Source: Actinopolyspora alba (GTDB lineage: Bacteria > Actinomycetota > Actinomycetes > Mycobacteriales > Pseudonocardiaceae). Taken from it: a stretch of DNA of 64,000 bases. The stretch is from positions 434,001 through 498,000 of the forward strand of contig NZ_FOMZ01000001.1 of the NCBI RefSeq assembly GCF_900112765.1. Direction: 5' to 3'. The notes beneath the pieces are model-generated. The model had not been told where the DNA came from, did no database searches, and worked only from the letters and a program-made list of their open reading frames with translations. A program made the translations under genes and the position numbers. Below, in pieces: positions 22,787 through 31,250 of the stretch (position 1 is its first letter; each line of letters begins with the position of its first letter).

Positions 22787-22790
22787 CGCC

Positions 22791-23570
22791 CTAGCGTGCC
22801 GGAATTCCCAGGTAGAGCTGCATTTCCTGGCTCGGGTCCGGAATCGGGTAGACCTGTGCCAACAACTCGACCCGCCGCCCGCGATCGAGGTCGTGGACCA
22901 GGAAATGCGGCTTGTGACGCCCCAGGATCACCTCCTGCAGACCCCACATCCGCACGAACTCCGTCGATCGCGAGAGCATGTCCAGAACCTCGTCGAACAC
23001 CGGGTTGCCGGGCCTGCGCGCCATGAGAGCACGTAACCAGGCCACCGTCAGCCGCGCCTCGTGCTCCCACTCGACCATGACAGCCTTGGACTCCGGCATG
23101 AAGAAGAACCAGGTCAACACGTTGCCGACCTCGGTGATACGCCGAAACACCCGGCGGTACTCCGTGTTGGAGTACAACACGTTCCAGCCCTCGTCGACGT
23201 AGGCGGCCAAACTCGGATGCAGCCCGTCGGCCGCCTCGCGCTGCACCGACGTCACTTCCTGTCGTCGCACGGGTTCCGCTTGGTCACCGCGCTGAACGCC
23301 GGCCAGGTCGTGGAGGTGCTGCCGTTCCACCGAGATGCTCCCGAGAGCATCGGCCAGGCGATCCACCACCGCAGCGGAGGGATTGTCCGCGTGGCCCTGT
23401 TCCAGCTTCTGGACGTACCCCACGCTGGCGCGCGCGGCCGTCGCCAACTCCGCCCGGTTCATCGCCGGGCGCGGTGTGCGGTAGGCCGGGTCGGGCGCGA
23501 ACGCGGCCGGTGGAGCACCCGATCTCAGGTGGCGTAAATAGCTACCGAAACTCGGCGGTTCGATGATCAC
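22791..23570 (-). CDS. XRE-family regulator with MmyB-like ligand-binding domain
   Basis: This 259-residue DNA-binding protein has a helix-turn-helix at about residues 35-75 (MNRAELATAARASVGYVQKLEQG) and a C-terminal MmyB-like PAS-type domain at about 110-255. That domain begins HPSLAAYVDEGWNVLYSNTEYRRVF and contains LTWFFFMPESKAVMVEWEHEARLTVAWLRA in the family's usual order. Related domains bind fatty acids or other lipids. The gene is divergent from a possible 40-residue peptide gene, and a perfect 23-base palindrome lies in the gap (23748-23770). That site is the obvious candidate operator (inference). Confidence 0.9.
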   Translation of the reverse strand: MIIEPPSFGSYLRHLRSGAPPAAFAPDPAYRTPRPAMNRAELATAARASVGYVQKLEQGHADNPSAAVVDRLADALGSISVERQHLHDLAGVQRGDQAEPVRRQEVTSVQREAADGLHPSLAAYVDEGWNVLYSNTEYRRVFRRITEVGNVLTWFFFMPESKAVMVEWEHEARLTVAWLRALMARRPGNPVFDEVLDMLSRSTEFVRMWGLQEVILGRHKPHFLVHDLDRGRRVELLAQVYPIPDPSQEMQLYLGIPAR

Positions 23571-23874
23571 ATCACGATTCTATGCCGAGACTCGCCGTGC
23601 ACGGTGACAGATTGACTACCAAAAGTGACCGAAATGGGGAGCGTGCGGCGCGAGGCCGCTCCCGAACGGACCGCTCGACCTCCACGAGGCCCACCTCCGC
23701 GCCCTCCCGGCAGGACGGACACCCACTGTGGCCGGTATTACTCGCAAGGATATCCCCGACGGGGATATCCCCACTGGTCACAGTTGTCCGCCGGAGCCGC
23801 CACCGCCCAGAATCCAACACGTGGCAGGCGAACACGACATCCGGCGGAGCTCCGACCACCAGGAGGGCCGCCCA
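23571..23874. other. Divergent intergenic region, XRE regulator / small peptide
   Basis: This 304-base gap holds the presumed promoters of both flanking genes. TATTAC at 23736-23741 just precedes the 23-base palindrome and could be a -10 element for the rightward small gene. The region is otherwise featureless. Confidence 0.35.
23748..23770. promoter_or_regulatory. Perfect 23-base palindrome, candidate operator
   Basis: GGATATCCCCG and CGGGGATATCC flank a single central A. It lies 177 bases upstream of the XRE regulator start and 104 bases upstream of the divergent small gene. It is the most exact palindrome in this gap and fits autoregulation by the XRE protein, though the binding partner is not shown by the sequence. 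Confidence 0.55.
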
Positions 23875-23997
23875 ATGGGGTACTCGAACCGACCTTCGAT
23901 CGGCGAGGTACACGGGGTCACGGGTGCCGCGGAAGACCTGCCCCTGGGGAAAGGTCTCGGCACCATGTCACTGTCGAGGCCGACGGCCGGGGAGTAA
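23875..23997 (+). CDS. Possible 40-residue peptide gene
   Basis: The reading frame begins MGYSNRPSIGEVHGV and ends LGTMSLSRPTAGE. Support is contextual. AGGAGGG lies 7 bases before the ATG, and the gene is divergent from an XRE regulator with a perfect palindrome between them. The stop codon TAA sits in the loop of a 10 bp hairpin (23985-24010) that looks like a terminator. The product has no signal peptide, membrane span or Cys. Small genes beside such regulators are sometimes peptide precursors or signalling peptides, but no maturation enzyme is visible nearby. I do not recognise a family; it could be a chance frame. Confidence 0.42.
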   Translation: MGYSNRPSIGEVHGVTGAAEDLPLGKGLGTMSLSRPTAGE

Positions 23998-24010
23998 CAG
24001 CTCCCCGGCC
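23985..24010 (+). terminator. Hairpin enclosing the stop codon of the small peptide gene
   Basis: GGCCGGGGAG pairs perfectly with CTCCCCGGCC; the 6-base loop TAACAG includes the TAA stop. This position is typical of very compact genes. Confidence 0.55.
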
Positions 24011-24090
24011 CTGGGGGATCCTTCGGCGCGGTTTCGGACGTGTTCACACCTCGGGAACGCATCCGCTGCTCGCGGGCACATCACCGTGCC

Positions 24091-24282
24091 CTACTGATCC
24101 AGGAGATGCCGCAGTGCCTTGTCCAACACGGGTAGCTTCTCGTTGAGAACCTGCCACACCAGAGCAGCGTCGAAGGAATCGTCGACGGCCGAGCCGAAAG
24201 GGTCGAGGCGACGTATCGCGAGCGTCGAGCACAACTCCCCGATCTGCTGTCGCTTCGCTTCGACCAGCTCGTGCACGGCCAT
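24091..24282 (-). pseudogene. Chimeric remnant of an MntA/HepT (nucleotidyltransferase/HEPN) pair
   Basis: The 63-residue frame joins two unrelated ends. The first part (HELVEAKRQQIGELCSTLAIRRLDPFGSA) matches the start of MntA-type minimal nucleotidyltransferases, ending just past the G-S helix, before the catalytic Asp pair. The second part (AALVWQVLNEKLPVLDKALRHLLDQ) matches the C-terminal end of HepT/DUF86 HEPN proteins. An internal deletion spanning the mntA/hepT junction would produce exactly this. Both catalytic centres (DxD of MntA, RxxxxxH of HepT) are absent, so activity is not expected. The ATG has GGGAAG upstream. It lies 45 bases downstream of xth. Confidence 0.68.
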
Positions 24283-24327
24283 CACTTCCCGACCGCATCA
24301 TGCTCGCGTAGCTACGCACGGCACATC

Positions 24328-25125
24328 TCACATGTTGTAGCACACGGTAACCGGTGCGTGATCGCTCCAGCGCTTGTCATAGCTCGGAGCCCGCTCGACC
24401 CTCGCCTCCGATGCGCACTCCGCCAGCCGCTCGGTGGCGACGTGATAATCGATTCTCCAACCGGAGTCGTTGTCGAAGGCCTTGCCCCGGTACGACCACC
24501 AGGAATAGGGGCCGGGACCCTCCGGGAACCGGCGGCGCACCACGTCCGCGTACTCCGCCTCGTCGAACACCCTGCTCAGCCAGGTACGCTCCTCCGGCAG
24601 GAACCCCGCCGACTTGCGGTTGTTCTTCCAGTTCTTCAGGTCTATCTCCTGGTGCGCGATGTTCCAGTCACCGCAGACCAGTACTTCCTTGCCCCGCTGC
24701 CGCGCCCGGTCGCGCAACTGGTGCAGGTACGGCAGGAACTCCGCCATGAAGCGTTCCTTCTCGTCCTGCTTGGGTGTGCCCGCCTCCCCGCTCGGCAGGT
24801 ACAGGCTGCCCACCACCAACCCGTCCAGCTCCGCCTCGGCGTAACGTCCGCTGCCGTCGAACTCCTCGGAGCCGAATCCGATTCTGGTGACCTCGGGTTC
24901 GGTACGGCTGTAGATGGCGACCCCGCTGCGTCCCTTGTCCGCGCTCGGCGCCAGCAGCGTGTGCCAGCCCTGTGGCGCACGCGCGGCCTCCGGAAGCTGG
25001 TCGTATTCCGCCCGCGTCTCCTGCATGCAGACCACGTCGGCGTCGGTGGCGGCCAGCCACTCGACGAAGCCCTTCTTGGCGGCGGCACGCAGGCCGTTGA
25101 CATTCACCGTCGAGACAGTCAGCAC
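24328..25125 (-). CDS. xth: Exodeoxyribonuclease III / AP endonuclease
   Basis: This endonuclease/exonuclease/phosphatase-fold enzyme cuts at abasic sites in base excision repair. 265 residues, the usual length. Motifs in order: VNVNGLRAA (Asn), MQETRAEYDQLP (metal Glu), SGVAIYSR, GDWNIAH (Asp/Asn pair), WRIDYHVAT, and WSDHAPV (catalytic Asp/His). The GTG chosen gives VLTVSTVNVNG and is 7 bases after TATGCT (25133-25138), a leaderless arrangement; longer upstream frames are not protein-like. Divergent from the adenosine deaminase-like gene. Confidence 0.94.
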   Translation of the reverse strand: MLTVSTVNVNGLRAAAKKGFVEWLAATDADVVCMQETRAEYDQLPEAARAPQGWHTLLAPSADKGRSGVAIYSRTEPEVTRIGFGSEEFDGSGRYAEAELDGLVVGSLYLPSGEAGTPKQDEKERFMAEFLPYLHQLRDRARQRGKEVLVCGDWNIAHQEIDLKNWKNNRKSAGFLPEERTWLSRVFDEAEYADVVRRRFPEGPGPYSWWSYRGKAFDNDSGWRIDYHVATERLAECASEARVERAPSYDKRWSDHAPVTVCYNM

Positions 25126-25358
25126 GCGGCCGAGCATAACCACCGCCCGCTGCCGCGCTACCCCCGGCGGCCGTTCCGATTCGTCCGCACGGCCGGACCC
25201 GGTGCCGACGAACGGACAACTTTCGGGGGCTCGACTTTCCTCCCACCGGATGAAAATCCGTCCTCCGGACTGGTCGCGGAGATCATGATCGGGGATCGTC
25301 GGCGAGTCGTGTGTGTCCTGCACGGCCCAGAGAACGACTTCCCCAGGGAGAATCTTTG

Positions 25359-27008
25359 ATGAAGCCGCTCGGTGGGAGCGCACGCTCCCGGACGGCAGGA
25401 AGACGCCGACGCGCCACCGGCGCGGGAGGCATCACGCTCGCGGTGCTGCTCACCGCCGCCTCGCTTCCGATGCTGGTGGCGCAACCGCGATCCGCCGAGG
25501 CGGAGACCACGCCGGGTGAGAAGGCCCCGGCGTGCGCCCCGTGGGACCGGGAGTGCCGGGTGAACCGGTACCTGGACCGGATACGCGACCGCCCGGAGAA
25601 GCTCGACGATTTCCTGCGCGGAATGCCGAAGGGAGGTGACCTGCACAACCACCTCTCCGGCTCGGTGTCCACCGAGTCGTTGATCCGCTACGCCGCCGAG
25701 GACGGACGCTGCATCGACGCCGAGACCATGCAGTCCTCCCTGGCCCCCTGCACCGAGGGACAACGTCCCGCCTCGGACGCGATGAGCGATCCGAAGTTCC
25801 GCGAGCGGGTGATCGAGACGTGGTCGATGGCCGGTTTCGAGCCCGGCGGCGAGGAGTCGGGGCACGACCACTTCTTCGCCACCTTCGGCAAGTTCTGGGC
25901 GGCCACCGAGGGACGCGACGGCGACATGCTCGCCGAGGTGGCGGGTGACCTCGCCGAGCAGAACCAGTTCTACCTCGAAACACTGCTGTCCAGGCAGTCC
26001 GAGGCCCGCGGGAAGCTCGTGGAGCGCGTCGGTTTCGACCCGAGCTCCGAACGGGATTTCCGGCGGCTGCGCACAACGCTGCTCCGCGAGGGCATGGCGG
26101 AGGTCGAACGCGCCGCGCGGCGTGCGACGGATCGGGACTTCGCGCGCTACCGCGAGCTGTTGAACTGCGGCACCCCGAGCGCCCGGCCCGGATGCGATGT
26201 GGAGATCCGGCTGGACTACCAGGTGGCGCGGGCGAACTCCCCCGCGAGCGTGTTCACGCAGTTGCTGCTCGGGTTCGAGCTGGCGCAGAGCGATCCGCGA
26301 TTCGTGGGCGTCAACATGGTCCAGCCCGAGGACCACGAGATCTCGCTGCGGGACTACACCCTGCACATGCGGATGATCGACTATCTGAGCGGGCAGTACC
26401 CCGGAGTGTCGGTCACGCTGCACGCCGGTGAGCTCGTTCCGGGGCTGGTCAAGCCCGAGGAACTGACCTACCACATCGACCAGGCCGTGCGGATCGCCGG
26501 AGCCGACCGGATCGGCCACGGGATCGACCTGGTGCACGAGGACGACTGGCGGGCGCTGGCCGATCACATGGCCGCACGCGACATCGCGGTCGAGGTGCCG
26601 CTGACCAGCAACTGCCAGATACTGCGGGTCTGCGGCCCGGAGGAGCACCCGCTGCCCGAGTACATGGCGCACGATGTTCCCTTCGCACTGGCCACCGACG
26701 ACCCCGGTGTCTCCCGCAGCGACATCACCGCCCAGTACCAGCGGGCCGCCACGGACTTCGGGCTGAGCTACTCGCAGCTCAAGGCCAGTGCCCGGACCTC
26801 GCTGGAACAGGCTTTCGTGCAGGGGGAGAGTCTGTGGGCGGCGCCCGAGTCCCGGCGGATGAAACCGGCGTGCGCCTCGGACACACCGGGCTTCGGCGAG
26901 CCGGACGCGGCGTGTGCCGAACTGCTGTCGAACAGCGCGAAGGCGAGGTCGCAGTGGCGGCAGGAGGCCGCGTTCCAGGCGTTCGAGACCTACTACGCGT
27001 ACAAGTAA
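25359..27008 (+). CDS. Exported adenosine deaminase-family protein
   Basis: This amidohydrolase resembles adenosine deaminase but is exported and long (549 residues versus about 350). An Arg-rich N-terminus and hydrophobic stretch (GGITLAVLLTAASLPMLVAQP) form a signal peptide. Metal and catalytic motifs are complete: GGDLHNHLSGS (HxH), TLHAGEL (His and Glu), IGHGIDL, and ATDDPGVS (Asp pair). It has eight or more Cys, consistent with disulfides outside the cell. It resembles secreted ADGF-like deaminases and may salvage extracellular purine nucleosides. AGGGAG precedes the ATG. Convergent with the MMPL gene. Confidence 0.86.
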   Translation: MKPLGGSARSRTAGRRRRATGAGGITLAVLLTAASLPMLVAQPRSAEAETTPGEKAPACAPWDRECRVNRYLDRIRDRPEKLDDFLRGMPKGGDLHNHLSGSVSTESLIRYAAEDGRCIDAETMQSSLAPCTEGQRPASDAMSDPKFRERVIETWSMAGFEPGGEESGHDHFFATFGKFWAATEGRDGDMLAEVAGDLAEQNQFYLETLLSRQSEARGKLVERVGFDPSSERDFRRLRTTLLREGMAEVERAARRATDRDFARYRELLNCGTPSARPGCDVEIRLDYQVARANSPASVFTQLLLGFELAQSDPRFVGVNMVQPEDHEISLRDYTLHMRMIDYLSGQYPGVSVTLHAGELVPGLVKPEELTYHIDQAVRIAGADRIGHGIDLVHEDDWRALADHMAARDIAVEVPLTSNCQILRVCGPEEHPLPEYMAHDVPFALATDDPGVSRSDITAQYQRAATDFGLSYSQLKASARTSLEQAFVQGESLWAAPESRRMKPACASDTPGFGEPDAACAELLSNSAKARSQWRQEAAFQAFETYYAYK

Positions 27009-27126
27009 GTGACAGTCCCGCGATGAGCAGCACTTCGTCGACCCGGTTCTCCGTCGCGCTCGCTCGGCGGAACCTCTCGCGGGCTCCCGCTCCGACGAAG
27101 CCCGACATGGAATAAGTGGCTCCGGT

Positions 27127-27180
27127 GGCGACCGCCGTCGGTGTTGAGTCCGCTGTGGACCAACCACGGCGGCGGTCGCC
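27127..27180. terminator. Convergent hairpin
   Basis: GGCGACCGCCG pairs with CGGCGGTCGCC (11 bp) across a 32-base loop between the ends of the deaminase and MMPL genes. The large loop lowers confidence. Confidence 0.4.
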
Positions 27181-27184
27181 GCTC

Positions 27185-29329
27185 TCACCTGTCCGTGCCC
27201 GTCGTCTGTCGGTCCCGGCGCCCCAAGCGAGCGGGCCACCAAATGGTTCTGCCGATGTCCAGGGACAGCGCGGGTACCAGCAGCGAACGTACGACCAGCG
27301 TGTCCAGCAGCACCCCGAACGCCACGATGAACGCGAGCTGGGCGAGGAACAGGATCGGCAGCACCGCCAGCGCCGCGAACGTGGCCGCCAGCACCACTCC
27401 GGCAGAGGTGATCACACCACCGGTGACCGACAGCGCACGCAGCACACCGGTCCGGTTGTCCGAGCGACTTACTTCTTCCCGCGCTCGGGTCATCAGGAAG
27501 ATGTTGTAGTCGATCCCCAGGGCGACCAGGAACACGAAGCCGTACAGCGGGACGACCGGGTCCGCGCCCGGCATGTCGAAGACGTGGTTGAACACGAGCG
27601 CGGACACGCCCATCGTCGCGGCGAAGGAGAGCACCACGGTGGCGAGCAGCACCAGTGGGGCGACCAGGGCGCGCAACAGCAGCGCCAGCACCACGAGGAT
27701 GACCAGCAGCACGATCGGAATGATCAAGGAGCGGTCGCGCTCGGCGGTCAGCCGGGTGTCGAGCTGGATCGCGCTCGTTCCGCCTACCAGCGCGTCGGCA
27801 CCCGCGACGGGGTGCACCGAGTCGCGGATCCGCCGCACCGTGTCGAGGGCCGCCTCCGAGTCGGCGGGATCGGTGAGCACGGCTTCGACGAGTACCCGCC
27901 CGTCGACCACCTTGGGTGTGCCCGCCGCTGTCCTGGTGACCGAGACTTCGGCCACCCCGGGAACGTCAGCGGCTCGCGTCACGCGTTCGGTGCTGTCGGC
28001 GTCGGCGATGATCACGGTGGGGGATCCCGACCCGGCGGGGAAGTGCTCGGCGAGCACCTCCTGACCGGCGACCGATTCGACCGGTGTCAGGAAGACGTCC
28101 GACTGCGCGGTGCCGTCGGCCCGCAGCTGCGGCAGTCCGAGCGTGCCGACGAGCAGCACCACCGTGGTCCCGATCCAGATCGCCCGGGGAGTCCTGCCCA
28201 CCAGGGAGCTGATCCGCTCCCAGAACGCCGCGCGACGCGGTTCGGACTCCACCGCCGCGTCGTCCTGCCCTGCGGTTTCCCGTGTGGGTGGGAAGGGCCA
28301 GAAGGCGACGCGGCCGGACAACGCGAGCACGGCGGGCAGGAAGGTGATCGAGGCCAGCAGCGCGGCGGCGATGCCGATGGCCGCCACTGGGCCGAGGCTC
28401 TTGTTGGAGTTCAGGTCGCTGAACAGCAGGCACAGCAGGCCCAGGATGACCGTGCCCGCGGAGGCGAGGATCGGCTCCAAGGTGGCGCGCCAGGAGCGCA
28501 TGACGGCCCGGTACTTGTCGGGGGTCGCGCGTAGTTCCTCCCTGAACCGCGCGACGAACAGCAGGGCGTAGTCCGTGGCGGCGCCGACCACCAGGATGAA
28601 CAGGATTCCCTGGCTCTGACCGTTGAGGGTGAGGACGTCGCCCGCTGCCAGGAGGTAAACGGCGAGGCTGGCGACGCCGAGCGCGAAAACCGCGCTGAGC
28701 AGTACCAGTACCGGCAGCAGCGGACTGCGGTAGACCAGGATCAGGATCAGGAGAACCACCCCACCGGCGACGAGCAGCAGCAGCCCGTCGACTCCGCTGA
28801 ACGCCTCGGCCAGATCGGCCGACTGCGCGGCGGGGCCGCTGACCAGGGTGGTCAGCCCGGCGGGTGAGCGTTCCAGGAGGGCACGCATCTCCGAGACCGC
28901 GTTCGCCGGTTCGGCACCGGAGTCGATCGAGACGATCACCTGCACCGCCTGGTCGTCCTGTGGCGACGGGATCGGGGGTGAGACGCGCTCGACTCCTTCG
29001 ATCGACGCGATCCGCTCGGAGATCCCGGTCAGGTACTGGCGGTCGGAACCGGTGATTCCCCGGACGCGCTCGGCCACGACGAAGGCGGGTATGCGCTGTC
29101 CACCGGAGAACTGCCGCTGCAGCTCGTTGACCTTGGTGGCCTCGGCGGAGGCGGGCAGGAAGGTGGAGCTGTCGTTCTCGGAGACCTCGGCCAGCTTGCC
29201 CGCGAACGGCCCGCCGATGCCGCCCAGAGCCAGCCAGGCGATCACCAGCAGCGCGGGGACCAGCCATCGCAACCGCCGCGCCTTCGGGGGATGCTGGTCC
29301 TCGTCGGAGGAGTGACCGGTGGAGATCAT
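27185..29329 (-). CDS. MMPL/RND-family transporter
   Basis: This 714-residue polytopic exporter has the MMPL layout: an N-terminal span, a large extracytoplasmic domain (about 50-190), a block of about five spans, then the same again. Signature elements are GAATDYALLFVARFREEL in the first half and FLVALGIDYNIFLMTRAREEVSR in the second; the paired Asp-Tyr residues in these helices are expected for proton coupling. Divergent from a MarR regulator with a near-perfect 19-base palindrome between them, so it is probably a MarR-controlled efflux pump. The ATG gives MISTGHSSDED. Confidence 0.93.
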   Translation of the reverse strand: MISTGHSSDEDQHPPKARRLRWLVPALLVIAWLALGGIGGPFAGKLAEVSENDSSTFLPASAEATKVNELQRQFSGGQRIPAFVVAERVRGITGSDRQYLTGISERIASIEGVERVSPPIPSPQDDQAVQVIVSIDSGAEPANAVSEMRALLERSPAGLTTLVSGPAAQSADLAEAFSGVDGLLLLVAGGVVLLILILVYRSPLLPVLVLLSAVFALGVASLAVYLLAAGDVLTLNGQSQGILFILVVGAATDYALLFVARFREELRATPDKYRAVMRSWRATLEPILASAGTVILGLLCLLFSDLNSNKSLGPVAAIGIAAALLASITFLPAVLALSGRVAFWPFPPTRETAGQDDAAVESEPRRAAFWERISSLVGRTPRAIWIGTTVVLLVGTLGLPQLRADGTAQSDVFLTPVESVAGQEVLAEHFPAGSGSPTVIIADADSTERVTRAADVPGVAEVSVTRTAAGTPKVVDGRVLVEAVLTDPADSEAALDTVRRIRDSVHPVAGADALVGGTSAIQLDTRLTAERDRSLIIPIVLLVILVVLALLLRALVAPLVLLATVVLSFAATMGVSALVFNHVFDMPGADPVVPLYGFVFLVALGIDYNIFLMTRAREEVSRSDNRTGVLRALSVTGGVITSAGVVLAATFAALAVLPILFLAQLAFIVAFGVLLDTLVVRSLLVPALSLDIGRTIWWPARLGRRDRQTTGTDR

Positions 29330-29400
29330 GGGGATCCTAGTCGTCGTCGAGGGTTCGTGGGGAAGCACGAGCCCCGCGGAGCATTACTAGCACCATAGAA

Positions 29401-29419
29401 TAATTCGATTGTCGAACTA
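29401..29419. promoter_or_regulatory. Candidate MarR operator
   Basis: TA-A-TTCGA-TTG-TCGAA-C-TA is a 19-base palindrome with one mismatched pair. It lies 72 bases upstream of the MMPL start and 39 bases upstream of the MarR start, in the A+T-rich centre of the divergent gap, as expected for a MarR dimer site that controls both genes. Confidence 0.6.
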
Positions 29420-29457
29420 CTGCGACGGCAGGGGCGACACGGAACGAAGGAGAAGCG

Positions 29458-29985
29458 ATGACCTCGGCGAACGACCAGGACAGCGAGGCCCCGGCGGGAA
29501 CGGACGAAACCGGCACCACCACCGGTTACGAGGGCAACGTGGTGCTGGGCAAGCTGCTACGACAGCTCAACGTCGAGCTCGACCGGTTCAACGTGCTGTT
29601 CGGCGATGCCCACGGTCTGCACCAAACCGACCTGAACGCGCTCGTCACGATCCTCGACGCGGCCAACCGGCAGGAACCGATGACACCGAGCAGGCTCGCG
29701 GCCACCCTCGACATGAGCGTTTCGGCCACCACGGCACTGCTGGAGCGGCTGGAGTCACTCGGCCACATCACCAGGGAGCGCAGCAAGGTCGACCGGCGCA
29801 GGGTGGACCTGGACATCCACGACACCGCCAGGCAGGTCGGTGGTGAGTTCTACCGGCCGCTGCTGCGGGAGCTCGGGGGCGCCTGGGACGGGTTCAGCGC
29901 CGAACAGCGGGAAACGATCAGGCAGTTCCTCCTCGCCACGATCGATGCCACGGAACGTGCGCGCGAGACGTTCTCACCGCGGTGA
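29458..29985 (+). CDS. MarR-family transcriptional regulator
   Basis: This 175-residue protein has a central winged helix (about 65-135) with the recognition region MTPSRLAATLDMSVSATTALLERLESLGHITRERSKVDRRRVDLDI; the last part is the wing with the conserved Asp-Arg-Arg. N- and C-terminal helices form the dimer interface. GAAGGAG lies just upstream of the ATG. Divergent from the MMPL transporter and separated by a palindromic site, so it most likely represses the pump and itself until a ligand binds. Confidence 0.93.
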   Translation: MTSANDQDSEAPAGTDETGTTTGYEGNVVLGKLLRQLNVELDRFNVLFGDAHGLHQTDLNALVTILDAANRQEPMTPSRLAATLDMSVSATTALLERLESLGHITRERSKVDRRRVDLDIHDTARQVGGEFYRPLLRELGGAWDGFSAEQRETIRQFLLATIDATERARETFSPR

Positions 29986-30036
29986 GGAGGCGGAGCGAGC
30001 GAAGCGGAACTCGTACCGCTGCTCGCTCGGGGTCTC

Positions 30037-30489
30037 CTACCAGCGATCGTCGCGCAGGAAACTCTGATTCTCGAAGTATTCGTCGTCGGAGATCGGCTCC
30101 TCGGCCGGAGATTTCTCAGCAGGGGTTTCCTGCGGCAGATAACGCTCGACGGGTTCTCCCTCGACCGCCGCACGCAGCAGGCGACCGCCTTCCTCGAAGG
30201 AAGCGTAGTAGGCTTCCGTCCATTCGGGATCGCACTCACCGCGTTTGATCTCGCCCCACGTAACCTCCCCCCGGTCCACCATGAGCTGGAGTCGACGCAA
30301 CTCCGCCCCTGCCTGCCCGGAGCGGTAGTACTCGGTGATCTCCTCGTTCTGCCGTTCGGTCAGGGGCGGATAGTTCTCGCGCGCCTCCCGCAGGGAGCTC
30401 TCGTGTTCCTGCCTCATCCGCTCGAACTCGGCGGCGCCCTGTTGATAGCGGTCTTCGACCGCGCGCAGCCGCTCCGAAAAACTGCTCAC
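30037..30489 (-). CDS. Hydrophilic protein of an ESX-substrate-like operon, unknown
   Basis: This is a 150-residue, acidic, highly charged protein. The first 60 residues are helical (MSSFSERLRAVEDRYQQGAAEFERMRQEHESSLREARENY), like a coiled coil. The C-terminus is Pro/Glu-rich, ending in SDDEYFENQSFLRDDRW. It has no membrane segment. Third gene of a leftward operon after an EspC-like and a WXG-like protein (31 bases after the latter). Its position suits a chaperone, immunity or co-secreted partner, but nothing in the sequence decides between these. Confidence 0.68.
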   Translation of the reverse strand: MSSFSERLRAVEDRYQQGAAEFERMRQEHESSLREARENYPPLTERQNEEITEYYRSGQAGAELRRLQLMVDRGEVTWGEIKRGECDPEWTEAYYASFEEGGRLLRAAVEGEPVERYLPQETPAEKSPAEEPISDDEYFENQSFLRDDRW

Positions 30490-30520
30490 CTTCGACCCTT
30501 TCCGGAGAGTTACGAACTAA

Positions 30521-31219
30521 CTAGGAAGACGGTGCCACGTACCCCGAGTCCGGAAGCTCCACATTCACTACCGGAGTTTTGTCGTCGGCGATCTCCTGGA
30601 CCGACTGGAAGAACTCGTTGGCGTATTTCACCAGGTTGATGAAAGCCGTCACCACTTTGCGGACGTCATTGATCAGTTTGACCGTGTCCCAAACCGCCTT
30701 GATGGCTTTGCCCTGCCCGTAGACCGGTATGGAGAACGAGGAAAGCGCCGCAGTGACGATACTCGCCACCGTCAAGATAGTCTGAATGACCATGTCAACG
30801 GTCTGCTGGGCGTTCTCGGCCAGGTCGATCAGTTTGTCCCGGATCGCGATACAGGCGTCGTGGTTCTGCTCGAACGCGGAATTCCACTGCCCCATGTGAT
30901 TCTCGAAGGCCGTGGCCGCGCTTCCCTCCCAGAACGGTCCGAGCGCACCCAATCCGGATTCGAGGTTCTCCTTGAGATCGAGGTTCGCCTTCGCGAGATT
31001 CTCCCAGGTGTCGCGAAGGCTCAGCAGTTGCCCCCAGTTGCCGCCAACCCATTCGAGCAATTCCTGGGCCGGGCTCCAGCCGACGATGGTTTGGAAAGCG
31101 GAGTCGATCTCCCCGATCGCACCCAATGCTTCCTGCGCCGCGGCGCGAACCTCGGCCCCGTAGTCTCCCGGGGTGGTTAATCTCCTCGTAGGATCGACCA
31201 CATCGGCGTATCCGGACAT
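30521..31219 (-). CDS. WXG100-superfamily-like protein with C-terminal hydrophobic region
   Basis: This 232-residue protein has an all-helical N-terminal region with a central W-x-G turn (LGALGPFWEGSAATAFENHMGQWNSAFEQNHDA, about 95-127), the hallmark of ESX/type VII substrates. A second helical, hydrophobic part follows (VIQTILTVASIVTAALSSFSIPVYGQGKAIKAVWD). The longer form and hydrophobic tail differ from 100-residue EsxA/B and look like polymorphic-toxin N-terminal carrier regions. The ATG gives MSGYADVVDP. It lies 31 bases after the EspC-like gene. No ESX core genes (EccC and others) are in the window. Confidence 0.8.
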   Translation of the reverse strand: MSGYADVVDPTRRLTTPGDYGAEVRAAAQEALGAIGEIDSAFQTIVGWSPAQELLEWVGGNWGQLLSLRDTWENLAKANLDLKENLESGLGALGPFWEGSAATAFENHMGQWNSAFEQNHDACIAIRDKLIDLAENAQQTVDMVIQTILTVASIVTAALSSFSIPVYGQGKAIKAVWDTVKLINDVRKVVTAFINLVKYANEFFQSVQEIADDKTPVVNVELPDSGYVAPSS

Positions 31220-31250
31220 GATTTCCTCCCCAGTTCCGATCGAAAGAACT

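Noticed and set aside
23728..23874. Longer version of the small peptide gene starting at 23728
   Set aside because: It would run through the palindrome, and the upstream part is Pro-rich and unlike a protein; the ATG at 23875 has the strong ribosome site.
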